DNA of 51,716 nucleotides, taken from UBA3263 sp964554335 (GTDB lineage: Bacteria > Bacteroidota > Bacteroidia > Bacteroidales > Muribaculaceae). The translations under genes were made by a program, and so were the position numbers. Below the pieces are notes generated by a model. That model was not told where the DNA came from. It searched no databases and was given only the letters and a program-made list of their open reading frames with translations. Below are positions 1-7,915 of the stretch, piece after piece (position 1 is the first letter of the stretch; each line of letters opens with the position of its first letter). The stretch spans positions 1 through 51,716 of the forward strand of contig CAZKOF010000010.1 in assembly GCA_964554335.1 (NCBI GenBank), read 5' to 3'.

Positions 1-71
1 AGCCTAATAAGAGCATAAAATTGATTTTTAACAAATTTTAGGAGACACTAGTGATTATACTTCAAATTTTA

Positions 72-146
72 GCCCCCTGAGAATCGGATATTTTGGAGAA
101 ATCACCTAAAATCAGTTGCCTAAAAAATATCCAAATCTCAAAGGGC
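72..146. repeat. Imperfect long inverted repeat
   Basis: Arms GCCC (72-75), TGAGA (78-82) and GGATATTTT (86-94) pair in order with AAAATATCC (124-132), TCTCA (136-140) and GGGC (143-146), leaving a loop of about 29 nt and small internal loops. It lies beyond the terminator of the leftward peptidase gene, so it is not part of that mRNA's end. Copies of ATTTTAG(G) at 35-42 and 66-72 and its complement at 105-112 add more internal symmetry. No coding sequence is apparent in 1-147. It may be a structured RNA or a decayed mobile-element end; I cannot tell which. Confidence 0.5.
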
Positions 147-147
147 A

Positions 148-181
148 TAAAAAGAGGCTGCGCCTATTTTGACACAGCCTC
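148..181 (-). terminator. Rho-independent terminator of the M3 peptidase gene
   Basis: Read on the minus strand, GAGGCTG (181-175) pairs with CAGCCTC (160-154) around a loop of about 14 nt, followed by a T-run at 153-149. It sits 30 bp beyond the stop codon of the peptidase gene. Confidence 0.8.
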
Positions 182-210
182 ATCAGTTTTTATGTTGTTG
201 GGGATGTGAG

Positions 211-2346
211 TTACTTGGGGATGAGGCCGCGGTTGCGGAGAAGGGCGTTTACGTCGGGGGTGCGGCCGCGGAATTGGACGTAGAGTTTCATGGGGTCGTC
301 GGAGCCACCGGCTTCAAGCACGTGTTTCTTGAATGATGCTGCGGTTGCGGGGTCGAAGATTCCCTTTTCTTCAAAAAGTTCAAAGCCGTCGCTATCAAGC
401 ACCTCTGCCCAGAGGTAGGTGTAGTAACCGGAGGCGTAGCCGTCGGAGCCGAAAACGTGTTTGAAGTATGGCGAGCGATAACGGAACTGAAGTTCGGCGG
501 GCATCTGCAGTTTTTCGGCAACGGAGCGCTCAAAGTCGAGCACGTTGACACTGTCGCCCTCTTCGAGGTTCAGTTTGCCCCATTCGAGATCAAGAATCGA
601 GGCAGCGGCAAGTTCGCCGGTGGTGAAGCCTTGATTATGTTGCAGGGCGGCCTGCAGGCGGGCAATCAGCTCGTCGGGGATTACTTCGCCTGTTTTCCAG
701 TGATGAGCGTAGCGCTTGAGCATCTGCGGCGCAACGGCCCAGTGTTCATGAATCTGGCTCGGGAGCTCAACGAAGTCGCGGTCAACGTTGGTGCCGGCCT
801 GCGAGCGATATTGCGCGCGGGTCAGCATTCCGTGGAGCCCGTGGCCAAACTCGTGGAAAAGGGTCTCAACGTCGTCAATGGAGAGCAGGGCAGGGGTAGT
901 TGCCGTCGGGCGCGTGAAGTTGCCCACATTATAAATAATAGGAGCGACACGATTGCCGTTTTCGTCACTGTAGGCGCCTTTCCATTCACTCATCCATGCA
1001 CCCTGACGCTTCGACGCGCGGGGGAAGTAGTCATTCATGAACACGGCAATATGCTCACCGGTCTTGGCGTCGGTAACGTCGTAGACTTTCACTTCGGGGT
1101 GATATTTCGGAGCGTCGGGCAGTTCGGTGAAGTTCACGCCATAAAGGGTGTTGGCCATTGTGAAGACGCCGTTGAGCACGGAGTCGACGGCAAAGTACTG
1201 GCGCAGCTCATCTTCGTCGAGGTCATATTTCTGCTGACGCACCTTTTCGGCATAGTAGGCATAGTCCCACGGCATGATTTTCTCCGGGGTCAGTTTCTGC
1301 ATCTCCTCAACCTCTTCATTTACGCGCGTGCGCGCGGCTTCCCAAACTTTCGTCAGCAGCTCCATTGCCGCTTCGGGAGTTTTCGCCATGACATTGGCCG
1401 TTGCGTATGACGCGAAATCTGGGTAACCGAGCAGGCGGGCTTTTAGGGTACGTGCTTTGACGATTTCGTTGATGACGGGGCCGTTGTCATACTTGCCGGA
1501 TGAGGCTAAAGTCGTGTAGCCCTCGTAGATATCGCGGCGCAGTTCGCGGTCAGCGGCATATTGAAGAACGGGCAGGCGGCTCGGGCCGTGGAGAGTGAAT
1601 GTGTAGGTACCTTCCGGGAGATTGCGTTCGGCGGCGGCCTCAGCGGCGGCGTCGATGACTCCTTTTGGAAGTCCGGCCAGGCGAGCGGTGTCGGTTATAT
1701 TGATTGCAAACTCATTGGTTGCGGCCAGAAGGTTCTTGTTAAACTTCAGGAAAAGGTCAGTAAGGTTTGCGTTGACGGCTTTCAGCGAAGCCTGGTCGGC
1801 ATCTGAGAGCAGAGCACCGTTGCGCACGGCGTTGCGGTAGCTATGTTCAACGAGTCGCATCTGAGGGGTTGTCAGACCGAGCTCGTTGCGTTTGTCATAT
1901 ACTTTTTTGATTCTGGCAAAAAGTTTCGGATCCATAGCCATTTCGTCGCTCCACTTTTGGACCTCGGCATAGAAATCGCCGGCAATGGCGTCTGACTCGG
2001 GGGAGTTAAGTGCCTCATCAAGACCGGAGAAGAGGAGTGACACCTTCGTGAGCAGCTCGCCACTGTTGTCGAGAGCAAGAATGGTGCTTTCAAAAGTGGG
2101 TTCTTCGGGATTTTGCACAATAGCTTTGACCTCGGCCTTATGGCGGCTTATCGCTTCATGAAGCGCCGGCATGTAGTCCGACACTTTGATTTGCTCGAAC
2201 GGCGGAATTTCAAACGGAGTCTGATATTCCGATAGCAGAGGATTGTTGCGGTTCATACTCGGAAGGGTGTCTTTTGCGGCAACATAGAGCGTCGTGGCAC
2301 CGGCCAAAGCAACTGCCGTCATGAATAGATGTTGCTTTTTCATCAT
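211..2346 (-). CDS. dcp: M3-family dipeptidyl carboxypeptidase (exported)
   Basis: Zinc metallopeptidase of family M3 (Dcp/oligopeptidase A type), which removes C-terminal dipeptides from oligopeptides. The protein shows the HEFGH zinc motif (H498, E499, H502 from the chosen start) inside the typical block ending HGLHGML, and the C-terminal FGSDGYASGYYTYLWAEVLD segment of the family. About 711 residues is normal for the family. The N-terminus (MMKKQHLF then a hydrophobic stretch ending near VAA) looks like a signal peptide, so the enzyme probably works in the periplasm. The reading frame extends 9 codons further up to a TTG, but that codon lies inside the -7 promoter box, so I start at the ATG pair at 2346/2343. 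It is monocistronic with its own terminator. Confidence 0.93.
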   Translation of the reverse strand: MMKKQHLFMTAVALAGATTLYVAAKDTLPSMNRNNPLLSEYQTPFEIPPFEQIKVSDYMPALHEAISRHKAEVKAIVQNPEEPTFESTILALDNSGELLTKVSLLFSGLDEALNSPESDAIAGDFYAEVQKWSDEMAMDPKLFARIKKVYDKRNELGLTTPQMRLVEHSYRNAVRNGALLSDADQASLKAVNANLTDLFLKFNKNLLAATNEFAINITDTARLAGLPKGVIDAAAEAAAERNLPEGTYTFTLHGPSRLPVLQYAADRELRRDIYEGYTTLASSGKYDNGPVINEIVKARTLKARLLGYPDFASYATANVMAKTPEAAMELLTKVWEAARTRVNEEVEEMQKLTPEKIMPWDYAYYAEKVRQQKYDLDEDELRQYFAVDSVLNGVFTMANTLYGVNFTELPDAPKYHPEVKVYDVTDAKTGEHIAVFMNDYFPRASKRQGAWMSEWKGAYSDENGNRVAPIIYNVGNFTRPTATTPALLSIDDVETLFHEFGHGLHGMLTRAQYRSQAGTNVDRDFVELPSQIHEHWAVAPQMLKRYAHHWKTGEVIPDELIARLQAALQHNQGFTTGELAAASILDLEWGKLNLEEGDSVNVLDFERSVAEKLQMPAELQFRYRSPYFKHVFGSDGYASGYYTYLWAEVLDSDGFELFEEKGIFDPATAASFKKHVLEAGGSDDPMKLYVQFRGRTPDVNALLRNRGLIPK

Positions 2347-2370
2347 TTTTTGATTGGTGGATATTTTGCG

Positions 2371-2378
2371 CAAAGTTA
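2371..2378 (-). promoter_or_regulatory. -7 box (TAACTTTG) of the M3 peptidase gene
   Basis: Minus-strand TAACTTTG matches the Bacteroidales sigma-70 -7 consensus TAnnTTTG. It lies 24 nt before the chosen start. No clear -33 TTTG is seen at the usual spacing. It excludes the upstream TTG start. Confidence 0.65.
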
Positions 2379-2492
2379 CGAAGAATTAGTGAAAGATTGG
2401 CTATAAGACTCAAATTAAGTGAAAATAGCACCATTACAATAATTTATGCAAAAAAAATCCACAGAAGTGCAATGTATATCCCACATTTTTCG

Positions 2493-2500
2493 TAACTTTG
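2493..2500 (+). promoter_or_regulatory. -7 box (TAACTTTG) of the gmd-fcl-manC operon
   Basis: A perfect TAnnTTTG box 54 nt before the gmd ATG. The leader is therefore about 50 nt. No good -33 element is visible. Confidence 0.65.
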
Positions 2501-2554
2501 CAGTCTATTTACAACTATGATTCTACATACTTGCCCAACAGACTTAATTAAGTT

Positions 2555-3646
2555 ATGAAAACAGCTTTGATTACCGGTATTACCGGTCAGGATGGCAGCT
2601 TCCTGGCAGAATTTTTGCTTGAAAAAGGATATGACGTACATGGAACAATAAGGCGCTCGTCGGTTGACTATCGCGAGCGTATCGCACACCTCGAAGGTCA
2701 TAAGAATTTCCATCTTCATTATGCCGATCTCGGCGACTCGATGTCAATTATTCAGGTGCTGAATAAAGTGCGCCCTGATGAGGTTTACAATCTTGCCGCG
2801 CAAAGTCATGTGCAGGTCAGCTTCGATTCGCCGGAGTTTACGGCAGATGTTGATGCCACGGGTGTGTTGCGTATTCTTGAAGGAATCCGCCAGTGTGGCC
2901 TCGCGGAGACATGCCGTTTTTATCAGGCGTCAACCTCGGAGCTTTATGGCAAGGTCGAGGAGGTTCCCCAGAACGAGAATACTCCGTTCCATCCTTATTC
3001 TCCATATGCCGTTGCAAAGCTTTATGGTTTCTGGATAGTCAAGGAGTATCGTGAGGCATATAAGATGTATGCCTGCTCGGGAATTCTGTTTAATCATGAG
3101 TCGGAGCGTAGAGGCGAAACGTTCGTTACGCGTAAAATCACTCTTGCTGCCGCCCGCATTGCCCAGGGTAAACAGGACAAGCTTTTGCTGGGTAATCTGT
3201 CCTCGCTGCGTGACTGGGGATATGCCAAAGACTATGTTGAGTGTATGTGGCTCATCCTGCAGCAGGCAGAACCGGAGGATTTTGTAATCGCAACGGGCGA
3301 ACAACATTCGGTCCGGGAGTTCTGTATGCTTGCGTTCAAGCGTGCAGGCATTGACCTCCGCTTTGAGGGCGAGGGAGAGAATGAGAAGGGCATCGATGTC
3401 AAGACGGGGAAAGTGGTGATCGAGGTGTCGCCTGATTTTTACCGTCCCACGGACGTTGTCAATCTATGGGGAGACCCTGCCAAAGCAAAGAATCAGTTGG
3501 GATGGGACCCTGCAAGCAAGACCTCGTTCGAGGAGCTTGTCAACATTATGGTTGACGCCGATATGGCGAAAGTCGCCGTTGAGCGTGCCGGAGAGTTGGT
3601 AAGGACAAACCTTGTTGAGTATCTGGAGAAAGGAATTGTGAAATGA
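2555..3646 (+). CDS. gmd: GDP-mannose 4,6-dehydratase
   Basis: Converts GDP-D-mannose to GDP-4-keto-6-deoxy-D-mannose, the first dedicated step to GDP-L-fucose. It is an extended short-chain dehydrogenase: N-terminal nucleotide-binding motif GITGQDGSFLAEFL (residues about 7-20), the SSVDYRERIAHL segment typical of Gmd, catalytic STSELYG and YSPYAVAKLYGFW (Tyr-x-x-x-Lys), and ESERRGETFVTRKIT of the substrate site. At 363 residues it is full length. It is first of three genes; its TGA overlaps the fcl ATG as ATGA, which suggests translational coupling. In gut Bacteroidales GDP-fucose feeds fucosylation of capsules and surface glycoproteins. Confidence 0.96.
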   Translation: MKTALITGITGQDGSFLAEFLLEKGYDVHGTIRRSSVDYRERIAHLEGHKNFHLHYADLGDSMSIIQVLNKVRPDEVYNLAAQSHVQVSFDSPEFTADVDATGVLRILEGIRQCGLAETCRFYQASTSELYGKVEEVPQNENTPFHPYSPYAVAKLYGFWIVKEYREAYKMYACSGILFNHESERRGETFVTRKITLAAARIAQGKQDKLLLGNLSSLRDWGYAKDYVECMWLILQQAEPEDFVIATGEQHSVREFCMLAFKRAGIDLRFEGEGENEKGIDVKTGKVVIEVSPDFYRPTDVVNLWGDPAKAKNQLGWDPASKTSFEELVNIMVDADMAKVAVERAGELVRTNLVEYLEKGIVK

Positions 3647-4587
3647 TGGAGAAGAATGCAAAGATATATGTGGCCGGACATCGCGGCATGGTCGGCTCGG
3701 CGATTGTCCGCGAGCTGAAGCGGCAGGGCTATACGAATATCATATGCCGGACACATAAGGAACTTGACCTGATCAACCAGCAGGCTGTCAATGATTTCTT
3801 CGCCGCGGAGAAGCCCGAGTATGTATTTCTTGCCGCAGCTAAGGTCGGAGGTATCATTGCCAATTCGTCAGCCCCGGCCGATTTCATGTATGACAACATG
3901 ATGCTGGAGATGAACGTCATCAACGCCGCCCGGTGCAATGGTTGCAAGAAACTCGAGTTCCTCGGGTCGTCGTGCATTTATCCGCGAATGGCGCCTCAGC
4001 CCATGCCCGAATCGTGTCTGCTGACATCTGAACTTGAGAAGACCAATGAGGCGTATGCTCTTGCAAAAATATCGGGTCTGAAATATTGCGAGTATCTCAA
4101 CCGTCAGTATGGGACGGACTATATTTCAGTGATGCCAACAAACCTCTATGGCCCTAATGATAACTATCATCCCGAGCATTCCCACGTGTTGCCGGCACTG
4201 ATTCGCCGGTTCCATGAGGCTAAGGAGCAGGGGTTGACCGAGGTCACCTGCTGGGGTGACGGCAGCCCGTTGCGCGAGTTCCTTTATGTCGATGACCTGG
4301 CTAACCTCTGTGTGTTCCTGATGAACAACTATTCCGGCAATGAGACAGTTAATGCCGGCACAGGCAAAGAGCTTACGATAAAAGAGTTGACGGAGTTAGT
4401 CGCATCAACCGTCGGCTATGAGGGTAAAATCCTCTGGGATACGACTCGCCCAAACGGCACACCGCGCAAATTGCTTGACGTAAGCAAAGCGACCCGCCTC
4501 GGTTGGACATACAAGACGGAATTGGCCGATGGTATCAAGTTGGCCTATGAGGACTTTCTCAATAACCCTATGCGTGCTGAAAGATGA
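3643..4587 (+). CDS. fcl: GDP-L-fucose synthase (epimerase/reductase)
   Basis: Bifunctional 3,5-epimerase and 4-reductase turning GDP-4-keto-6-deoxymannose into GDP-L-fucose using NADPH. Visible motifs are GHRGMVGSAIVREL (nucleotide binding, near residue 12), GSSCIYPRMAPQPM and YALAKISGLKYCEYLN (catalytic Tyr-x-x-x-Lys). At 314 residues it has the usual length. It starts at an ATG overlapping the gmd stop and ends overlapping manC by the same ATGA arrangement, so the three products are probably made in fixed proportion. Confidence 0.96.
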   Translation: MMEKNAKIYVAGHRGMVGSAIVRELKRQGYTNIICRTHKELDLINQQAVNDFFAAEKPEYVFLAAAKVGGIIANSSAPADFMYDNMMLEMNVINAARCNGCKKLEFLGSSCIYPRMAPQPMPESCLLTSELEKTNEAYALAKISGLKYCEYLNRQYGTDYISVMPTNLYGPNDNYHPEHSHVLPALIRRFHEAKEQGLTEVTCWGDGSPLREFLYVDDLANLCVFLMNNYSGNETVNAGTGKELTIKELTELVASTVGYEGKILWDTTRPNGTPRKLLDVSKATRLGWTYKTELADGIKLAYEDFLNNPMRAER

Positions 4588-5927
4588 AGATCATATTACT
4601 ATCAGGCGGTTCGGGCACACGCCTTTGGCCGCTATCAAACGACGCCCGTTCAAAGCAATTTCTACGCTTGCTCGACGTGGACGGTTCGGAACGACGTGAG
4701 TCAATGGTGCAACGTGTAATGCGTCAGGTCCGTGAAGCCGGGATAGATGCAGAAATAACCGTTGCTACGAGTGAGTCTCAGCGAGACTCTGTCATTGCCC
4801 AGTTGGGCGATGAAGTTGATCTGGTCACCGAGCCAAGCCGTCGCGACACGTTTCCCGCCATTTGTCTGGCCTGTGAATACCTGGCAAAGGAGCGACACTG
4901 TCCTGACAACGAAGTAGTGGTAGTAATGCCGTGTGATCCTTTCACTCAGCTTGGTTACTTCGATTGCATTAAGCGCATGGCCCGGGGCATTGCCGACAAC
5001 GATGCTGACATGATTGTCATGGGTATCGTGCCGACCTATCCCTCGGCCAAGTATGGCTACGTGGTGCCTGAGGGTGAAGCATCGGCTGACGGAGTGGTGA
5101 AGGTCATGCGCTTCATTGAAAAGCCTGATGTTGCAACTGCCGAGAGGCTTATTGCCGAAAAGGCCTTATGGAACGGAGGCGTGTTTGCTTTCAGATTGGG
5201 TTATATGACCGCTATTTCGGAAAAGTACGTAAAAGCTCAGACTTTCGGCGAAATTCTTGACCGATACAACGAATTTCCCAAAATCAGTTTCGACTACGAG
5301 GTGGCTGAGAAAGCACATAATATCGGAATGGTGAAATATGGCGGTATATGGAAGGACCTGGGCACATGGAATACTCTGACCGATGAACTCCGGACATTTG
5401 AGTATGGCAACGTATTGACAGACGGCACAGGAGAGAATACGCATATTTTCAACGAACTTCACCTGCCGTTGCTTTGCCTGGGCACGAAGAATCTTGTCAT
5501 AGCCGCATCGCCCGACGGAATTATTGTTTCAGAAAAGAGCAAGAGCGAGAATATCAAGAGCTATGCAGCCTCGCTAAAACATCGCCCTATGTATGAAGAA
5601 CGTCGCTGGGGGACATATACGGTTATCGATACTGTAGAGTTCCCTGACGGATATTGCGCTCTGACCAAGCAGCTCACCCTGAATCCCGGATGCTCCATCA
5701 GTTATCAGCGGCATAGTTGCCGGGATGAGGTCTGGACGTTTATAGACGGCGAAGGCGAAATCGTGCTCAACGGCGAGCGCCGCGGCATATGCCGCGGCGA
5801 GACTGTTGTCATCACCAAAGGAGTAAAGCATGCTTTGCGCGCGAAAACGTCGTTGACCTTCATTGAAGTGCAAACCGGTTCAAATCTCATAGAAGAGGAT
5901 ATTGAAAGGTTTGATTACACATGGTAA
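4584..5927 (+). CDS. manC: Mannose-1-phosphate guanylyltransferase
   Basis: Makes GDP-mannose from GTP and mannose-1-phosphate, supplying Gmd upstream in the same operon. The N-terminal nucleotidyltransferase domain has LSGGSGTRLWPLS (near residue 6) and FIEKPD with the following WNGGVFAFR. The last ~110 residues form a cupin domain (WGTYTVID onward) like that of type II mannose-6-phosphate isomerases, so an added isomerase activity is possible but not shown. Length is 447 residues. The gene overlaps fcl by 4 bp and ends just before a strong terminator, closing the operon. Confidence 0.94.
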   Translation: MKIILLSGGSGTRLWPLSNDARSKQFLRLLDVDGSERRESMVQRVMRQVREAGIDAEITVATSESQRDSVIAQLGDEVDLVTEPSRRDTFPAICLACEYLAKERHCPDNEVVVVMPCDPFTQLGYFDCIKRMARGIADNDADMIVMGIVPTYPSAKYGYVVPEGEASADGVVKVMRFIEKPDVATAERLIAEKALWNGGVFAFRLGYMTAISEKYVKAQTFGEILDRYNEFPKISFDYEVAEKAHNIGMVKYGGIWKDLGTWNTLTDELRTFEYGNVLTDGTGENTHIFNELHLPLLCLGTKNLVIAASPDGIIVSEKSKSENIKSYAASLKHRPMYEERRWGTYTVIDTVEFPDGYCALTKQLTLNPGCSISYQRHSCRDEVWTFIDGEGEIVLNGERRGICRGETVVITKGVKHALRAKTSLTFIEVQTGSNLIEEDIERFDYTW

Positions 5928-5941
5928 TCACTAATAAAAAG

Positions 5942-5970
5942 CCAACCGAACATGCCCGGTTGGTTTTTTT
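5942..5970 (+). terminator. Terminator of gmd-fcl-manC
   Basis: CCAACCG (5942-5948) pairs with CGGTTGG (5957-5963), followed by seven T (5964-5970). It starts 15 bp after the manC stop. Confidence 0.9.
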
Positions 5971-6022
5971 GCATACTGATGTGTCATTGATTTGCTGTAA
6001 ACGAACAATTTTTGCCGTAAAA

Positions 6023-6056
6023 TTTGCACAAAAACAAAAAACTATTATTAACTTAG
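6023..6056 (+). promoter_or_regulatory. Putative promoter of the pRiA4b ORF-3-like gene
   Basis: TTTG (6023-6026), 22 nt, then TAACTTAG (6049-6056), one mismatch from TAnnTTTG. It lies 46 nt before the ATG. The match is weaker than the other promoters in the window. Confidence 0.4.
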
Positions 6057-6102
6057 CGCCGTTAAATCATTCCAAGAAACATCTAAACCATTTATTTAGA
6101 AT

Positions 6103-6651
6103 ATGATATATAACTTTCGTGTGGTCTCTGACGAAGTCGACAATTTTCGCCGCGATATTCAGATTGATGCAGACGCAACGTTTTTAGATCTCCGCAATGT
6201 GATATATGATAGCGTAGGCTATGACAAGAATCAGATGTGTTCGTTCTTTATCTGCGACGGCGAATGGGAGAAAGAACGCGAGATTACGCTCGAAGATATG
6301 GGCCTCGACGCCTCTGAAGACTCTTACCTTATGGAAGACACGATTCTGAGCGATGAGATTGAAGACGAGGGTCAGCGCCTGATGCTGACGTTCGATTATT
6401 TGAACGACCGTTCATTTTATATTGAGATGAAGAAGTCGGAACCCGGCAAGAGCTTGATTGAGCCGCTCGTAGCAGGCTCAATGGGGCATGCGCCGCAGCA
6501 GGAGAGCGAACTGGAGCTTCCGGAGGCAGCAAAACCCACGACGGCAAAGAATGCGGTCGATGAATTCGACGATGAATTCTACGGTTCCGACTCTTATAAC
6601 GACGATGAATTTGAGGCCGGCGGCTTCAGCGACATGACTCTCGAAGAGTAA
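6103..6651 (+). CDS. Plasmid pRiA4b ORF-3-like protein
   Basis: The first ~80 residues (MIYNFRVVSDEVDNFRRDI through LEDMGLD) fit the pRiA4b ORF-3-like (PF07929 type) domain common in Bacteroidota: a small beta-grasp-like fold that includes LTFDYLNDRSFYIEM further on. The C-terminal third is low-complexity and very acidic (DEFDDEFYGSDSYNDDEFEAGG). No catalytic motif is visible and the function of the family is unknown. It is 182 residues, cytoplasmic, with no signal peptide. Its 3' end overlaps the convergent transporter gene by 26 bp, and no terminator lies between them. Confidence 0.8.
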   Translation: MIYNFRVVSDEVDNFRRDIQIDADATFLDLRNVIYDSVGYDKNQMCSFFICDGEWEKEREITLEDMGLDASEDSYLMEDTILSDEIEDEGQRLMLTFDYLNDRSFYIEMKKSEPGKSLIEPLVAGSMGHAPQQESELELPEAAKPTTAKNAVDEFDDEFYGSDSYNDDEFEAGGFSDMTLEE

Positions 6652-7915
6652 GCGAACGCCGCACCAACTCAGTAACTATAAATGTGGGGATGCAAAGAAG
6701 CATCACCACAGAAAAGAATTCAGGGTAGCCGCACGAAAGTTGCAGCTGCCCTGCAAACATTCCGGGAACCATCAGGCCGAGTGCCATAATTCCGGTAGAG
6801 AATGCGTAGTGTGATGTAGTGTATTGCGAATTTTCACAAAATGTCATCAGATACATCATATAGGCCGTGAATCCGAATCCGTATCCGAACTGTTCAATCG
6901 CTATGCCTCCGCAAATAAGCATTAAATCCGAGGTTTGAGAGGCGGCGAGATAGCAATAGAACGCGCTCGGCACGGTCAGGGCGAGCGCCATTGGCCACAG
7001 GCAGCGCCTAAGACCGTAGCGTGCCATGACAATGCCACCGACAATGCCACCGACAACAATACCGATAACGCCGCAGGTTCCGTTCGCGAGGCCGACCTGC
7101 TCGGTAGTGAGGCCGAGGCCTCCGGCGCTGACAGGATCAAGCAAAAAGGGTTGAACCATTTTCCCAAGCAGAGCCTCCGGCAGTCGATAGAGCAGCATGA
7201 AGAGCATTGCGATGACAATATTTTTTTTTGTGAAAAAGGTTTTGAAAGTCATGGCAAAGTCGCTCAGGATCTCTCTTACGGTTGACTTTCCGGCGTCGAT
7301 ATCCAGCGCGGGGCGAGGAAGTATGAAGCGGTGCCAAATGGCAGCGGCAAGGAACAATAGTGCCAGAACGGTAAAAATAATCCGCCATGCCGAGGAAACC
7401 TCCGTGCCTGTGCGCATAATGTGTCCGGCGAGCCAGACCACACCTCCCGAAGCCATGAGATTTGCCAGTCGGTAGAACGTAGAGCGTATGCCGACGAAGA
7501 AAGCCTGTTGCCGCTCGTTGAGCGCGAGCATGTAGAATCCGTCAGCTGCAATATCGTGGGTGGCCGAGCAGAAGGCAACGCCCCAGAATGCAGCAAGCGA
7601 GGCTGCGAGCCACCATGAAGCATCAAGAGTCAGCGCGATTGCGGCCATGCCTGCGGCAATCATGACCTGCATAATCCATATCCAGCAGCGCTTGGACCCG
7701 ATAATATCGACAAACGGTGACCAAAACGGTTTGATGACCCACGGAAGATATAGCAAGGATGTGTAGAGAGCCACGCGGCCATTGTCCAAGCCCATATTCT
7801 TGAGCAGGACAACGGCCACGGTAACGACGATGGCGTTGGGGAGGCCCTCGAACAGATAGAGCGAGGGAATCCAGGGCCAGGGGTTACTTTTTGGTTTCAA
7901 TCCATTTACGGGCAT
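6626..7915 (-). CDS. AmpG-like MFS transporter
   Basis: A polytopic membrane protein of about 429 residues with some 12 hydrophobic segments. The start (PWPWIPSLYLFEGLPNAIV), WVIKPFWSPFVD and the SATHDIAADGFYM segment resemble the AmpG/SLC33-like branch of the major facilitator superfamily, whose best-known members import muropeptides for cell-wall recycling. The substrate here is not established. A longer frame exists upstream, but I chose the ATG at 7915, just before the first membrane segment; even so the gene overlaps the end of purL by 32 bp on the same strand, suggesting cotranscription. Its 3' end overlaps the convergent pRiA4b-like gene by 26 bp. Confidence 0.82.
   Translation of the reverse strand: MPVNGLKPKSNPWPWIPSLYLFEGLPNAIVVTVAVVLLKNMGLDNGRVALYTSLLYLPWVIKPFWSPFVDIIGSKRCWIWIMQVMIAAGMAAIALTLDASWWLAASLAAFWGVAFCSATHDIAADGFYMLALNERQQAFFVGIRSTFYRLANLMASGGVVWLAGHIMRTGTEVSSAWRIIFTVLALLFLAAAIWHRFILPRPALDIDAGKSTVREILSDFAMTFKTFFTKKNIVIAMLFMLLYRLPEALLGKMVQPFLLDPVSAGGLGLTTEQVGLANGTCGVIGIVVGGIVGGIVMARYGLRRCLWPMALALTVPSAFYCYLAASQTSDLMLICGGIAIEQFGYGFGFTAYMMYLMTFCENSQYTTSHYAFSTGIMALGLMVPGMFAGQLQLSCGYPEFFSVVMLLCIPTFIVTELVRRSLTLRESCR

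Noticed and set aside
457..1410. Long rightward open frame opposite the M3 peptidase gene
   Set aside because: It is antisense to a gene with intact family motifs and shows no recognisable domain of its own; it is a by-product of codon bias on the other strand.
6103..6651. pRiA4b ORF-3-like gene as a sign of a plasmid or transposon
   Set aside because: The family name comes from a plasmid, but there is no transposase, inverted repeat or recombinase near it, and its neighbours are chromosomal housekeeping genes.
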